Assembly: GCA_002706365.1 (NCBI GenBank)
Contig: PALM01000020.1
Span: forward strand, 248,001 to 312,000
Direction of reading: 5' to 3'
Source of the DNA: Flavobacteriales bacterium
GTDB lineage: Bacteria > Bacteroidota > Bacteroidia > Flavobacteriales_E > Vicingaceae
Length of the DNA stretch: 64,000 nt
A program made the translations under genes and the position numbers. The notes under the pieces are model-generated. The model was not told the origin of the DNA, did no database searches, and worked only from the letters and a program-made list of their open reading frames with translations. Shown here piece by piece: positions 31,252-41,203 of the stretch; positions within the stretch are counted from its first letter, which is position 1, and each line of letters opens with the position of its first letter.

Positions 31252-32314
31252 GCAATCCTTCATATGGGATCGAATTCGAAGAAATTCGAGATTCAGCCTT
31301 TATTTGATCGTCATTTGGATCATCTTAGCCCTTTTTGCCTCCATTCTCGCACATGAAGAAGACAGCTTATCTATTCCGGCATTGATCCCTTATTCAGCCA
31401 CCTCAATCGACTTTGCCAATGCAGGCGCTGTTGGTCCGTTTGAATCACAGGAAGTTGAGAATGTGTATCACCGACATTGGTTGGGGACAGATGAGCTTGG
31501 AAGAGATGTGCTCTCACAATTGATCCATGGAAGTAGAACTGCACTGATTGTTGGTCTGTTATCTGTACTGATCTCAGCCATTATTGGGATCACTTTAGGA
31601 ATGACAGCTGCCTACATTGGAGATGAGGGCTTGAAAGTATCAAAGTCAAGAGTAATTGGAATTTCTTTCTTCGGATTGCTCTTCCTATGCTATATCACTT
31701 TTATTGTTCCTTATAGCAAGATCGTCTTTTCGCAGTTCTTGATTTTGCTTCTACTCTTTGCGCTCATCTTTTGGTTGATCCTCAAACTCACAAAGGCTCC
31801 AGCTGGAAAGAGATCCAACTTCCCATTAGACCTAATTATCGGAAGAATGATCGAAGCCATGGATTCCTTACCAATACTCTTTTTGATCATTAGCCTGTCA
31901 GCGATCATCAGACCCTCGATCTATTCAGTGGTATTGATCATAGGAATTAGCAATTGGGCGAAAATTGCCCGTTTTGCAAGAGCTGAAACCTTGAAGATCA
32001 AACATTCCACATACATCGAGTCTGCTAGAGTGATCGGCTTGAATAGGATGCAGATCCTTTGGAAGCATATTCTCCCGAATGCATTACCAACTTTAGCTGT
32101 AGCTCTGGCATTCAATATTGCCGCTGCAATACTAATAGAGGCTACCTTATCTTTCTTAGGTGTGGGAATAGCTGCGGATGAAGCCAGCTGGGGAGCAATG
32201 TTGGCAGAAGCCAGACGCACGCCTTTTGCCTGGTGGCTGGCTGTTTTTCCAGGTCTAGCCATCTTTGCGGTGATCTATGCTTGCAATAAGTTAGGCGAAA
32301 CTATTGCCGATTAG
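31244..32314 (+). CDS. ABC transporter permease, DppC/OppC type
   Basis: This 356-residue protein has the DppC features: HWLGTDELGRDVLSQLIHGSRTAL near residue 80, and the EAA motif THYIESARVIGLNRMQILWKHILPNALPT-like segment near residue 260. An extra pair of membrane segments (about residues 135-180) lengthens it relative to E. coli DppC. It pairs with the DppB-type protein. The gene ends 4 bp into the convergent PgpH-like gene. Confidence 0.9.
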   Translation: MAKQSFIWDRIRRNSRFSLYLIVIWIILALFASILAHEEDSLSIPALIPYSATSIDFANAGAVGPFESQEVENVYHRHWLGTDELGRDVLSQLIHGSRTALIVGLLSVLISAIIGITLGMTAAYIGDEGLKVSKSRVIGISFFGLLFLCYITFIVPYSKIVFSQFLILLLLFALIFWLILKLTKAPAGKRSNFPLDLIIGRMIEAMDSLPILFLIISLSAIIRPSIYSVVLIIGISNWAKIARFARAETLKIKHSTYIESARVIGLNRMQILWKHILPNALPTLAVALAFNIAAAILIEATLSFLGVGIAADEASWGAMLAEARRTPFAWWLAVFPGLAIFAVIYACNKLGETIAD

Positions 32315-34398
32315 TCGGGATACTCTACCCTAACGTGGTAGATGCTCATCAACTTCTTCTTGAAGATCTTCTTAATGGTGGTGATATCGCTGAAAGTGAT
32401 GTTCGACATCACAAATTGATCTTCTTGAATTTGATGGTCGATAATGGAATTCACCAATTTCTCTATGCCTTTACCATCGTAAGAGCTCAAACTTCTGGAA
32501 GCTGCTTCAACTGAATCGGCCATCATTAGAATAGCAGTTTCCTTTGAGTATGGGATGGGACCCGGATACTGGAAGATCGATTCATCAACATCCTCATCGG
32601 GATGCTCTTCCTTATACTTTTTCAAAAAATACTGGGTCTTGGTAGTACCGTGATGTGTTCGAATAAAATCGATAATGATATCCGGCAACTTATACCTTCT
32701 GGCCATTTCAATACCGCGAATCACGTGCTCTATGATGATCTTGGAGCTTTCTTCCGGAGCCAATTCATCATGCGGATTGTAATCTGAATTCTGATTCTCG
32801 ATAAAATAATTGGGCATATTCATCTTACCGATATCGTGATACAAGGCACCGGCTCTAACCAATAGTGCATTGCCCCTCACCGCTCTGATAGCCTCTTCAG
32901 CCAAATTTGATACCTGCAATGAGTGTTGGAAAGTCCCTGGAGCCTTCATATTGAGCTTTCTGAGCAATTTGCTGTTGGTATCTGCCAACTCCATCAAAGT
33001 CACATCAGAAACAAAACCAAAGATCTTCTCGAGGATATAAACCAATGGGTAGGTAAATAGAGTCAGTAATGCACTTAAGAAGAACCAGCTTAGGAATTTC
33101 CAATTGGTATTGGCCAGACTTCCCTCCTGTATCAAACCAATAGCAAGATAAACGGCTGCATAGACTCCAAAGATGATCAAGGCCGAGATAAAGAGCTGAG
33201 ATCGCTTGTGCAGTGTGATCACTGAGAAGACGGTGAGTATACCTGCCATCATTTGAATGATGATGAACTCATATGGATTTGGTGCAATAAAGCCCACGAT
33301 CAATATGGCCACCAAATAAGTGAAGAGAGCCACCCTCACATCGAAGAATGTACGAATGATCAGCGGCAGCATACAGAATGGAATGAGATACAAGTTCACA
33401 CTCTCACTGTCGATCGCATATTTAGACGCTACCACATAAAAAATGATCATCAGCAAGAGAAAGGTGATCTGCATATCGGAACGCATGATCTCTCTTCTGT
33501 AATTCAATAAGAACAGTGCAAGCGAAAGGATCATCAAACTCACCAGAAGTATTTGACCCAAAAGGATCCAGCTCAACTGACTTTCGTCCCCTGTTTGAGA
33601 TTCATATTCCTTTTTAAGTGATGATAATACTTGAAAACGCTGATCATTTAGAATATCTCCCTTGGCGATCACCCGCTCTCCCTTTTGGATCATGCCGGCG
33701 GTAGGTGAAATATCTTCTAATGCTAATTGTAAGAAATGCTCATTGGTTTCTTTATCGTAACTCACATTCCTTCTCAAACTCTCTTCAAGGGTATTCAATA
33801 TCAAGGATTCTTCAACCTCATTCAAGTCTAAGAGCTGTTTTCGAATGAAATCAAAAGCTTCTGAGATAGAAAAGAGGTCGCCAATGGTCTGACTTTCCGC
33901 CACATTATTCCTCAATACCTGAATCTCAAAATCCTTTCCCTTTCCTTCTATTTTGGAATGCAGTTCAATAAGACCCTTTGCATAGATCTTACCCATCAAT
34001 TCCTTACCGCGAGCATAGTAGGTCTCTCTCTTTTCTTCATCTAGCTGTGAGCTGATGCTATCAGACATTCCCATGAAGCGCTGCCATTCAGTATCAAAAT
34101 TCAACTGATACTCTTCATAGGCCTCTTCTACTTCTCTTGGACTATCGAAAAAGTAAATGGCTTGCTTTTCGGCTATCTCCGCTCTTTCTTTTTCTAGCCC
34201 TTCTTCTGATTTGTAGATGGGAAAATCAAAGTCGGCAATAAGGTCTTCATGAGGCCAGGGTTTGCCTTTTTGAAACTCGTATTTGAACTTTCCTTCTCTC
34301 GGAAAGACAATCACTATCAATATGATAGCCAGGAGGAAAAGCATCACCTTATAGATCTGATGATGGAAGTTCCTCAAGAATTCGATGATCTTCTTCAT
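32311..34398 (-). CDS. 7TM-HD cyclic-dinucleotide phosphodiesterase (PgpH-like)
   Basis: This 695-residue protein has one N-terminal membrane anchor and an extracytoplasmic domain (about 35-270, the 7TMR-HDED domain). Seven membrane segments (about 275-470) follow. The cytosolic HD domain has HSLQVSNLAEEAIRAV and GALYHDIGKMNMPNYF, then HVIRGIEMARRYKLPDIIIDFIRTHHGTT. The architecture equals PgpH, which hydrolyses c-di-AMP. The metal-binding HD residues are intact. A TACTTTCG box lies 16 bp upstream with a TTTTG element further on. Confidence 0.9.
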   Translation of the reverse strand: MKKIIEFLRNFHHQIYKVMLFLLAIILIVIVFPREGKFKYEFQKGKPWPHEDLIADFDFPIYKSEEGLEKERAEIAEKQAIYFFDSPREVEEAYEEYQLNFDTEWQRFMGMSDSISSQLDEEKRETYYARGKELMGKIYAKGLIELHSKIEGKGKDFEIQVLRNNVAESQTIGDLFSISEAFDFIRKQLLDLNEVEESLILNTLEESLRRNVSYDKETNEHFLQLALEDISPTAGMIQKGERVIAKGDILNDQRFQVLSSLKKEYESQTGDESQLSWILLGQILLVSLMILSLALFLLNYRREIMRSDMQITFLLLMIIFYVVASKYAIDSESVNLYLIPFCMLPLIIRTFFDVRVALFTYLVAILIVGFIAPNPYEFIIIQMMAGILTVFSVITLHKRSQLFISALIIFGVYAAVYLAIGLIQEGSLANTNWKFLSWFFLSALLTLFTYPLVYILEKIFGFVSDVTLMELADTNSKLLRKLNMKAPGTFQHSLQVSNLAEEAIRAVRGNALLVRAGALYHDIGKMNMPNYFIENQNSDYNPHDELAPEESSKIIIEHVIRGIEMARRYKLPDIIIDFIRTHHGTTKTQYFLKKYKEEHPDEDVDESIFQYPGPIPYSKETAILMMADSVEAASRSLSSYDGKGIEKLVNSIIDHQIQEDQFVMSNITFSDITTIKKIFKKKLMSIYHVRVEYPD

Positions 34399-34413
34399 AG
34401 TATGCTAGGCTAG

Positions 34414-34448
34414 CGAAAGTAAGAAAAGCTCCTTTTATACTTTCAAAA
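34414..34448 (-). promoter_or_regulatory. Promoter of the PgpH-like gene
   Basis: On the minus strand TTTTG (34448-34444), then 22 bp, then TACTTTCG (34421-34414), a one-mismatch TAnnTTTG, 16 bp before the ATG. Confidence 0.5.
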
Positions 34449-34488
34449 GCTGTGGAAATTGGCCTTAGATAATCCTCGGGCTTTTGGT

Positions 34489-34496
34489 TAATTTTG
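34489..34496 (+). promoter_or_regulatory. Bacteroidota -7 box of the thiolase gene
   Basis: TAATTTTG matches TAnnTTTG and lies 24 bp before the ATG at 34521, excluding the upstream TTG start at 34494. Confidence 0.55.
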
Positions 34497-34520
34497 CCCT
34501 CGAACGAAAGAAATCTATCA

Positions 34521-35702
34521 ATGAAAGAAGTATATATAGTTGCAGCGAAACGAACTCCAATGGGAAGCTTTAATGGAAGCCTATCCGGCATATCAGCTAC
34601 CAAGCTAGGTGCTACCGCCATTAAAGGAGCAATCGACAGCATTGGAATCGATAAGAATGAGGTTCAAGAAGTGTTCATGGGCAATGTGATCCAGGCTAAT
34701 TTAGGTCAGGCTCCTGCTCGTCAGGCTGCTATTTTCGCCGGTTTAAGTGATAATATCCCTTGTACAACCATCAATAAAGTATGTGCTTCAGGAATGAAAG
34801 CTGTAATGCTTGGCGCTCAGTCGATCATGCTTGGCGATAATGATGTAGTTGTTGCGGGAGGAATGGAGAACATGTCGCAAGCTCCTTATTATCTTGATAA
34901 AGCAAGAACTGGTTACAAATATGGAAATGGCACTTTGGTGGATGGACTTACTAAAGACGGCTTGATCGATGTGTATAACAACTACCCTATGGGTAATGCT
35001 GCTGAATTGTGCGCAAAAGAATGCAATATCAGTCGCGAAGATCAAGATGAGTTTGCCATCACTTCATATAAAAGATCTGCTAAAGCATGGGAAGAAGGTA
35101 AATTCAATGATGAGATCGTTCCTGTTGAGATTCCACAGCGTAAAGGAGATCCTATTCTATTTTCAGAAGACGAAGAGTACAAGAATGTCTTCTTCGACAA
35201 GATCCCTAACCTAAGACCGGTATTTGATCCTGAAGGTTCTGTTACTGCTGCAAATGCATCTACTATCAATGATGGTGCTTCTGCTTTGATCTTGGTAAGT
35301 AAGGAGAAAATGGAAGCATTGGGATTGAAGCCATTGGCAAAGATCGTTTCCTTCGCCGATGCTGCTCAAGCACCTGAATGGTTTACTACTGCTCCAGCTA
35401 AAGCATTGCCTAGAGCTGCTGAGAAAGCAGGTATTTCCCTAAAGGATCTAGATGCAGTTGAATTGAACGAAGCATTCTCTGTGGTGGGAATTGCCAACAC
35501 TCAGCAAATGGAATTGGATCCTGCAAAAGTGAACATCAATGGAGGCGCAGTTTCTTTGGGTCATCCATTGGGTAATTCTGGTTCTCGTATTTTGGTCACT
35601 TTGATCAATGTATTGAAACAGAATAATGGAAAACTAGGTGGCGCCGGTATTTGTAATGGTGGCGGTGGAGCATCTGCACTTATTCTAGAAAACATCCAAT
35701 AA
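34521..35702 (+). CDS. Acetyl-CoA C-acetyltransferase (thiolase)
   Basis: This 393-residue cytosolic enzyme is of normal thiolase length. The catalytic residues are visible: Cys88 in INKVCASGM, His in SLGHPLGNSGSR and the second Cys in GAGICNGGGGASA. It condenses two acetyl-CoA to acetoacetyl-CoA or runs the reverse in fatty-acid degradation. No other beta-oxidation gene is adjacent. The ATG at 34521 gives the usual MKEVYIVAAKRTPMG start. Confidence 0.93.
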   Translation: MKEVYIVAAKRTPMGSFNGSLSGISATKLGATAIKGAIDSIGIDKNEVQEVFMGNVIQANLGQAPARQAAIFAGLSDNIPCTTINKVCASGMKAVMLGAQSIMLGDNDVVVAGGMENMSQAPYYLDKARTGYKYGNGTLVDGLTKDGLIDVYNNYPMGNAAELCAKECNISREDQDEFAITSYKRSAKAWEEGKFNDEIVPVEIPQRKGDPILFSEDEEYKNVFFDKIPNLRPVFDPEGSVTAANASTINDGASALILVSKEKMEALGLKPLAKIVSFADAAQAPEWFTTAPAKALPRAAEKAGISLKDLDAVELNEAFSVVGIANTQQMELDPAKVNINGGAVSLGHPLGNSGSRILVTLINVLKQNNGKLGGAGICNGGGGASALILENIQ

Positions 35703-35716
35703 AGGCCATTCCCTGA

Positions 35717-36502
35717 ATGAAATATGGCATTTGTCATCTAAGCGTAGTTCCTTGTCGCGCAGAAGCTTCTGAAAAGAGCGAACAAGTCACTCAATTGCTC
35801 TTCGGAGAACTCATAAAGGTGTATGAGAAGAAGTCGACTTGGTTTCGCATCAAGCATCAGAATGATGGCTATGAATGCTATATCGATGAGAAGCAGTTCA
35901 TCACTATCTCACAAAGGGAATTTGAAGCGATCAGAGATGCAAAACCAAATGTATTGCACGATCTGGCTGATGTAGTGAGCAACAAAGAGAATGGAGAGCG
36001 CATGAGCATCTTGATCGGCAGTCAGCTCAGTGGTTACCAATCCAACGCTCAGAGCCTGAAATTTGCCAATCTAGAGTTTGAACTGGCTTCTAAATACGAA
36101 GAGAAGCTAGCTGTGCTAGATAAGAGTCGATTAAAAGACAATGCTCTGCTCCTACTCAATTCTCCTTATCAATGGGGAGGTCGCAGTCCTTTCGGTATTG
36201 ATTGTTCCGGTTTTGTGCAATTGGTCTACAAGCTAAACGGTATCCAATTGCCAAGAGATGCGTCTCAGCAGGCCAAAATGGGACAAACACTATCCTTTAT
36301 AGAAGAATCTGAAGAAGGAGATCTTGCTTTCTTCGACAATGAAGAGGGAAATATCACCCATGTGGGTATACTTTTGGATGGAAACAGAATAATTCACGCT
36401 TCCGGTAAAGTAAGGATTGATAAATTAGATCATCAGGGTATCTTTAACCAGGAAAAAAACGACTACACTCACCGATTGAGATTGATCACCAAGATCATTT
36501 AA
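35717..36502 (+). CDS. C40 (NlpC/P60) peptidase with SH3-like domain
   Basis: This 261-residue protein has an N-terminal SH3-like part (MKYGICHLSVVPCRAEASEKSE, about 1-75) and a C-terminal NlpC/P60 domain. The catalytic residues are Cys in GIDCSGFVQLVY and His in NITHVGILLD, with IIHASG completing the site. Such enzymes cut D-Glu/diaminopimelate-type bonds in peptidoglycan peptides. No signal peptide is visible, so it may act on recycled muropeptides in the cytosol. It lies 14 bp downstream of the thiolase gene. Confidence 0.88.
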   Translation: MKYGICHLSVVPCRAEASEKSEQVTQLLFGELIKVYEKKSTWFRIKHQNDGYECYIDEKQFITISQREFEAIRDAKPNVLHDLADVVSNKENGERMSILIGSQLSGYQSNAQSLKFANLEFELASKYEEKLAVLDKSRLKDNALLLLNSPYQWGGRSPFGIDCSGFVQLVYKLNGIQLPRDASQQAKMGQTLSFIEESEEGDLAFFDNEEGNITHVGILLDGNRIIHASGKVRIDKLDHQGIFNQEKNDYTHRLRLITKII

Positions 36503-36541
36503 AATCGGTCTAAAAATTGCTATAAACTAAATAAAACGAAG

Positions 36542-37153
36542 ATGATGAATCCTATGAAACGACTATTTAACTTGTTATTTGTGGCTCTATTGAGCATCGG
36601 ATTTACAAATTGTAATGCACAATCTGATCTTGCAGACGGACTATATGCGAAGATCAATACCACTAAGGGTACGATTACCATCAAGCTTACTTATCAAAAA
36701 ACTCCACTCACGGTGGCTAATTTCGTAGGCCTTGCAGAAGGAAACATCAAGAATACAGCTAAAGGAGAAGGCGAACCTTTCTATGATGGTTTGAAATTCC
36801 ACAGAGTGATCCAGGATTTCATGATCCAAGGTGGAGATCCTTCAGGAACTGGTGCAGGCGGACCGGGATACAGCTTTAGAGATGAATTCGATCCGGAATT
36901 GAAGCACGATCGTGCAGGAACCGTTTCAATGGCAAATGCAGGACCTGGAACCAATGGTAGTCAGTTCTTCATTACTCATAAAGACACCCCATGGTTGAAT
37001 GGCAAGCATTCTGTCTTCGGTTATGTGGTAGACGGACAAAGTGTGGTGGATATGATCCAACAAGGAGATATGATCAAATCTATAGAGATCATCCGCATAG
37101 GAAAGGATGCTAAGAAATTTGATGCTGCAAAAGTCTTTGCAGAAATGAGATAA
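36542..37153 (+). CDS. Cyclophilin-type peptidyl-prolyl isomerase, exported
   Basis: This 203-residue protein has an export signal ([16 protein letters not shown]; the Cys may make it a lipoprotein). The cyclophilin core includes [52 protein letters not shown] and [14 protein letters not shown]. It should assist proline isomerisation during folding of envelope proteins. MKRLF at 36554 is an equally good start. A strong hairpin terminator follows. Confidence 0.9.
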   Translation: MMNPMKRLFNLLFVALLSIGFTNCNAQSDLADGLYAKINTTKGTITIKLTYQKTPLTVANFVGLAEGNIKNTAKGEGEPFYDGLKFHRVIQDFMIQGGDPSGTGAGGPGYSFRDEFDPELKHDRAGTVSMANAGPGTNGSQFFITHKDTPWLNGKHSVFGYVVDGQSVVDMIQQGDMIKSIEIIRIGKDAKKFDAAKVFAEMR

Positions 37154-37176
37154 GTTATAATTTGAGGATTATTATC

Positions 37177-37203
37177 GAAAAAGGAGCCAATGGCTCCTTT
37201 TTT
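37177..37203. terminator. Bidirectional terminator between the cyclophilin and coiled-coil genes
   Basis: GGAGCC AAT GGCTCC is flanked by A5 and T6, lying between two convergent genes and usable by both. Confidence 0.8.
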
Positions 37204-37765
37204 AGTTTAATAGCTCGATCTTTCTGATTGTCTCTGCACAATCCTCTAATGAAATGGCAAGCTCGGAGTTGACAAGGATTAAATTACGTTTATAATCCTT
37301 CTTCACCCTCTTCAATTCTTCTGAAAATGAAAAGAGGATATTGTTCATCTGTTGCAGGCTATTGATCTTATGGCGGAATTTGCGAATGACCGCATCTAAG
37401 TAGAGAAGTCTCTTTCTGGCCTCCAAAATAGCACTCAACTCTCCTTTTTCTCCGCTATATGACAGACAAGCATCTTTGTACATCTTTGTAAGGGCCTTGA
37501 TCTCTTTGCTAAAACCATTGATTTGCTTCTCAATGGATTCATTGAACTCAGAAATATCACTACCAAGAGCTTTGATATTCTGTTCCATCGCTTTGAAGTC
37601 CTCATCCGGCTCTAGAAGTCCGTCCTCTATATTTGAAACCTGGTTCATATACTTTCGAGAACGATTCTTCAGGCTATCAATGAGATTGATAGTCGATTTA
37701 TACAGTTTATTAAGCTGTAACTGTGCCCTTTTGGCTTCATTAATCTGGTCTACGAAGCTTCCCAA
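37202..37765 (-). CDS. Coiled-coil hypothetical protein
   Basis: This 187-residue protein is almost wholly alpha-helical with heptad-like patterns (KALGSDISEFNESIEKQINGF, INSLQQMNNILFSFSEELK). There is no signal peptide or membrane segment. No family is recognised; it looks like a cytosolic structural or scaffolding protein. The gene stands alone on this strand. Confidence 0.6.
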   Translation of the reverse strand: MGSFVDQINEAKRAQLQLNKLYKSTINLIDSLKNRSRKYMNQVSNIEDGLLEPDEDFKAMEQNIKALGSDISEFNESIEKQINGFSKEIKALTKMYKDACLSYSGEKGELSAILEARKRLLYLDAVIRKFRHKINSLQQMNNILFSFSEELKRVKKDYKRNLILVNSELAISLEDCAETIRKIELLN

Positions 37766-37814
37766 TTAGAAAAATGGATAAAATGGTTAGTGTGACTCTA
37801 AAGATAGTAAATAC

Positions 37815-38411
37815 TTAAAAGAGTCGAAAGAGAATGACTGCATATATGTAGAAGCGAACGATTCTGAAGGCAGAAAAAACCAGAAAATGTTTAATGGGAA
37901 ATCGAACCGATCCGGCAGCGATACAGATGGGTGAAAATGGCAGTGGAAAGAGGGCGGCAATTACAATGAGGAAAGATCCCCATTGCTTGATCAAGCCTAC
38001 ATGCTTCACCAATTGTCGTTCTAGCCAATCTTCAAGAATCCTTAAGTGGCTTAGGCGAATGCCGATCTGATAACTCACCAATCCTCCGGCATAAGACAAA
38101 AAGGCTAAGAAGGTGACCCCCAAATAGGGCAAATCCAGTTTTTGAGCCCATAAAATGAAGAGATCAGGAGGAATTAAGCCAAGAATAGATTCAGACAGGA
38201 AGAATATCAAATAAATGATATGATCAGGGTATTGACTAATTCTCTCATCTATGCTTTTAACAGTATCTGGAAGCAGGTATTCGATCAAACTCACAATACC
38301 CAAGAATAAGAGCATTAGGATCAGGAGTTTAGAGAGGTTTTTCCACAAGAACTTGCCTCCTCCTTTAGCTTTGTAGCTCCTGTAATATACTCTCCAACTC
38401 TTTTTTAACAT
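37815..38411 (-). CDS. VTT-domain (DedA-like) membrane protein
   Basis: This 198-residue protein has about five membrane segments and the VTT/SNARE-associated core: FFLSESILGLIPPDLFILWAQ, FLSYAGGLVSYQIGIRLS and SFLIVIAALFPLPFSPICIAAGSVRFP. DedA/VTT proteins are linked to flipping of undecaprenyl phosphate or phospholipids. The motif order is right but the N-terminus is short, so the exact substrate is not predictable. Confidence 0.8.
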   Translation of the reverse strand: MLKKSWRVYYRSYKAKGGGKFLWKNLSKLLILMLLFLGIVSLIEYLLPDTVKSIDERISQYPDHIIYLIFFLSESILGLIPPDLFILWAQKLDLPYLGVTFLAFLSYAGGLVSYQIGIRLSHLRILEDWLERQLVKHVGLIKQWGSFLIVIAALFPLPFSPICIAAGSVRFPIKHFLVFSAFRIVRFYIYAVILFRLF

Positions 38412-38528
38412 CCTTAAAACACTTTTTATATTGCTCTGTTATTGAATTTGCAAAAGTAGGTCTAAGAGGCACTTTTTAATTCAATCATCGTAAACAAAAA
38501 GTTCAAAGTTTCTGTTTCAATTCTTGTG

Positions 38529-39098
38529 ATGTACGCAGTTTTCCCCTTAAATATTGTAGTTCTACCTGAAGAATGTGTTGCTCTTCATTTGTTTGAACCC
38601 AGATACCGCCAACTTTTCAAAGACCATAAAGAGGGCGAAGAGTTTGTAATTGTGAGGCAACATCAAGGAAAACGATCCGAATTTGGGACATTGGTTTACA
38701 TCGAAAAGATCGTCAATGAATTCCCAGATGAAACCGTAGATGTAATTGTTAAGGGCAGCTCTATTGTTAGAATCAATGAGTTCCATGAGTTATATCCTAA
38801 CAAATTATATTCAGGGGTAGATGTGGAGATCAACGAGATCAATGCTGAACCGAACAAAGAGCTTCAAGAAGAATTCAAAAAATATCTACTTAGCTCAAAG
38901 AAGAGACATGTAAAGGAGCATAGCAATTCGCTATTCTATATTGCCAATCGACTTGAGTTAGATACGGATACTAAGAACGAGATGATTGAGCATCTGAATG
39001 GTGAAAGCATTAACCGTTTCTTATTGAATCAGATCAAATTCCTCTCTAAGATCAGGGAACAAGAAAGCTTGCTCGATCAGAATTTCTATTTGAACTAA
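38529..39098 (+). CDS. Lon protease substrate-binding-domain protein
   Basis: This 189-residue protein begins MYAVFPLNIVVLPEECVALHLFEPRYRQL, the classic start of the LON substrate-binding (PUA-like) domain. The rest of the domain reaches about residue 180. There is no ATPase or protease domain, so it is a stand-alone LON-N protein as found in many bacteria. The role is unknown. The start is the ATG directly after a GTG. It overlaps the convergent CoA-binding gene by 4 bp. Confidence 0.85.
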   Translation: MYAVFPLNIVVLPEECVALHLFEPRYRQLFKDHKEGEEFVIVRQHQGKRSEFGTLVYIEKIVNEFPDETVDVIVKGSSIVRINEFHELYPNKLYSGVDVEINEINAEPNKELQEEFKKYLLSSKKRHVKEHSNSLFYIANRLELDTDTKNEMIEHLNGESINRFLLNQIKFLSKIREQESLLDQNFYLN

Positions 39099-39460
39099 TA
39101 GGTTCCTGCTGATAGCATTACCAAAGTGCAAGCTTCAACAGTTTCAATGCCATTCTCTTCCAATTTTCGGATAAAGTCGGGATTGTAAGTTCCAGGATTG
39201 AAGATCACCCTTTTGGGTTTAAGATCGATTATTGGATCTATGTAAGTCCCTTGATTTTGCGGTCCTACATAGAGCGTTAGGGTATCCACCTCTTCTATCC
39301 CATCAAAATCATTCTTGATCTCTAATCCAGCTACTTCTCCATGCTTTATTCCTACGGGAATTACTTCATGGCCATTTTCTAGCAATCGATGAGTTGCGAT
39401 GTAGGAGTAACGACTAGGGTTGGTTGATGCGCCTAAAACAAGGGTCTTTTTTGAATCCAT
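39095..39460 (-). CDS. CoA-binding protein (YccU-like)
   Basis: This 121-residue Rossmann-like CoA-binding domain has TLVLGASTNPSRYSYIATHRLL, GHEVIPVGIKHGEVAG, YVGPQNQGTYIDPII and RVIFNPGTYNP. It is related to the CoA-binding part of succinyl-CoA synthetase but stands alone. It presumably binds CoA or an acyl-CoA in the cytosol; no pathway is known for the short forms. A gap of 59 bp separates it from the divergent purT. Confidence 0.85.
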   Translation of the reverse strand: MDSKKTLVLGASTNPSRYSYIATHRLLENGHEVIPVGIKHGEVAGLEIKNDFDGIEEVDTLTLYVGPQNQGTYIDPIIDLKPKRVIFNPGTYNPDFIRKLEENGIETVEACTLVMLSAGTY

Positions 39461-39519
39461 AAGTCAAAATAAATCAATTAAACTATCTTCGTGGGCCAAT
39501 CCAAAAAAAGAACAACTAA

Positions 39520-40692
39520 ATGTCAAAAAAGATCCTTTTACTCGGCTCTGGAGAATTGGGAAAAGAGTTCACCATCAGCGCACAGCGCTATGGTTTAACC
39601 ATAATTGCAGCAGATAAGTATGAAAACGCTCCTGCTATGCAAGTTGCCGATTACGCTGAAGTGATCGATATGCTTTCTGGAGATGAATTGCAGAGGATAG
39701 TCGATAAGCACAAAGTGGATATCATAGTCCCTGAAATTGAAGCTATTCGAACTGAAAAGCTATTTGAATTCGAAGAGGCCGGTATACAGGTAGTTCCTTC
39801 AGCCAAGGCTGTGAATTTTACCATGGATCGCAAAGCTATTAGGGATCTAGCAGCTAAGGATCTAGGATTGAAGACAGCTGCATTTGAGTATGCCAAAAGC
39901 GAAGAAGAATTGCGCAATGCTGCAGAAAAAATTGGATTGCCTGCAGTGGTAAAGCCGCTAATGTCGTCTTCAGGCAAAGGACAGTCCGTGTTGAAGTCTT
40001 TCGATGATGTAGCTCTAGTATGGAAGTACGCCATAGAAGGATCAAGAGGCGACAAACAGGAGGTGATCATAGAAGAATTCATTGAGTTCGAGAGTGAGAT
40101 CACTTTGTTGACTGTCACTCAGAAGAATGGACCTACTTTGTTTTGTCCGCCAATTGGGCACCGACAAGAAAGAGGAGATTATATGGAAAGCTGGCAAGAG
40201 GCTAACGTAGAGCCCTCACTATTATCCAAAGCTCAAGAAATGGCATCTGAGGTTTGCAAGGCCTTAGGAGGTGCTGGATTATGGGGTGTGGAATTCTTTC
40301 TTGGGAAGGATGAAGTCTATTTCTCAGAACTATCTCCTCGTCCGCACGATACCGGTATGGTGAGTCTTTCCGGCAGTCAGAACTTCAGTGAATTCGAATT
40401 GCATTTGAGAGCAGTACTTGGATTGGATATCCCCGAGATCAAATTGAATTATAGAGCGGCAAATGCAGTGATCCTGGCTCAAAGCGAATCTTCCACTCCA
40501 CCTGCCTATGAAGGACTAGAAGAAGTTGCGAAGGAAAAAGACACCGACTTCAGGATCTTTGGAAAGCCCTCAACTAGGCCATACAGAAGAATGGGTATCG
40601 TAATCTGCAGAGGAGAGCTATATACACCTATAGATGAACTTAGAGAAAAGGCAGCGAGAATAGCTGCAAAGGTTAAAGTGGTGAATAAATAG
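39520..40692 (+). CDS. purT: Formate-dependent phosphoribosylglycinamide formyltransferase
   Basis: This 390-residue ATP-grasp enzyme has [17 protein letters not shown] at the start, [35 protein letters not shown] in the ATP-grasp domain and [22 protein letters not shown]. It formylates GAR with formate and ATP in de novo purine synthesis. Length and motifs match E. coli PurT. A TATCTTCG box (39484-39491) lies 29 bp before the ATG. It is a single gene. Confidence 0.93.
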   Translation: MSKKILLLGSGELGKEFTISAQRYGLTIIAADKYENAPAMQVADYAEVIDMLSGDELQRIVDKHKVDIIVPEIEAIRTEKLFEFEEAGIQVVPSAKAVNFTMDRKAIRDLAAKDLGLKTAAFEYAKSEEELRNAAEKIGLPAVVKPLMSSSGKGQSVLKSFDDVALVWKYAIEGSRGDKQEVIIEEFIEFESEITLLTVTQKNGPTLFCPPIGHRQERGDYMESWQEANVEPSLLSKAQEMASEVCKALGGAGLWGVEFFLGKDEVYFSELSPRPHDTGMVSLSGSQNFSEFELHLRAVLGLDIPEIKLNYRAANAVILAQSESSTPPAYEGLEEVAKEKDTDFRIFGKPSTRPYRRMGIVICRGELYTPIDELREKAARIAAKVKVVNK

Positions 40693-40745
40693 AATATCAT
40701 TTGATTTCCTTACACTAACTTAACCTATAATCACATTTGAATAGA

Positions 40746-40753
40746 TAATTTTG
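40746..40753 (+). promoter_or_regulatory. Bacteroidota -7 box of ndk
   Basis: TAATTTTG is a perfect TAnnTTTG 22 bp before the ndk ATG. Confidence 0.55.
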
Positions 40754-40775
40754 CGCCACATTTAAAAAACGAACA

Positions 40776-41195
40776 ATGTCAGGAAAGCAAACATTTACAA
40801 TGATCAAACCGGATGCAGTTGAGAAGAACTACATCGGAGCAATCTTAAAGCAAATCACAGAAGCGGGATTTCGTATCAAGGCAATGAAGTACACTAAATT
40901 GAGTACTGAAGGAGCTGGTAAATTCTACGAAGTTCACAAAGAGAGACCTTTCTACGACGAGCTAGTTGAATACATGACTTCAGGTCCTATTGTTGCAGCT
41001 ATCCTTGAAAAAGACAATGCTGTTGCTGATTTCAGAACCCTAATTGGAGCTACTAATCCTGAAGAAGCTGCTGAAGGAACTATCCGTAAGCTATACGCTG
41101 AATCTATTTCTGCGAATGCCATTCACGGTTCTGATAGTGATGAGAACGCTGCTATTGAAGGTAACTTCTTCTTCTCTACTCTAGAGAGATTCTAG
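40776..41195 (+). CDS. ndk: Nucleoside-diphosphate kinase
   Basis: This 139-residue enzyme begins [17 protein letters not shown] and keeps the phosphohistidine H117 in NAIHGSDS. It transfers the gamma phosphate among nucleoside triphosphates and is a standard house-keeping protein. It is followed after 8 bp by the 3-methyladenine glycosylase gene, probably on the same transcript. The gene uses codons typical of highly expressed genes. Confidence 0.97.
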   Translation: MSGKQTFTMIKPDAVEKNYIGAILKQITEAGFRIKAMKYTKLSTEGAGKFYEVHKERPFYDELVEYMTSGPIVAAILEKDNAVADFRTLIGATNPEEAAEGTIRKLYAESISANAIHGSDSDENAAIEGNFFFSTLERF

Positions 41196-41203
41196 CATAT
41201 TGA

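Noticed and set aside
34349-34642. 97-residue minus-strand frame between the PgpH-like and thiolase genes
   Set aside because: It lies opposite the thiolase start and across two divergent promoters; a shadow of real genes.
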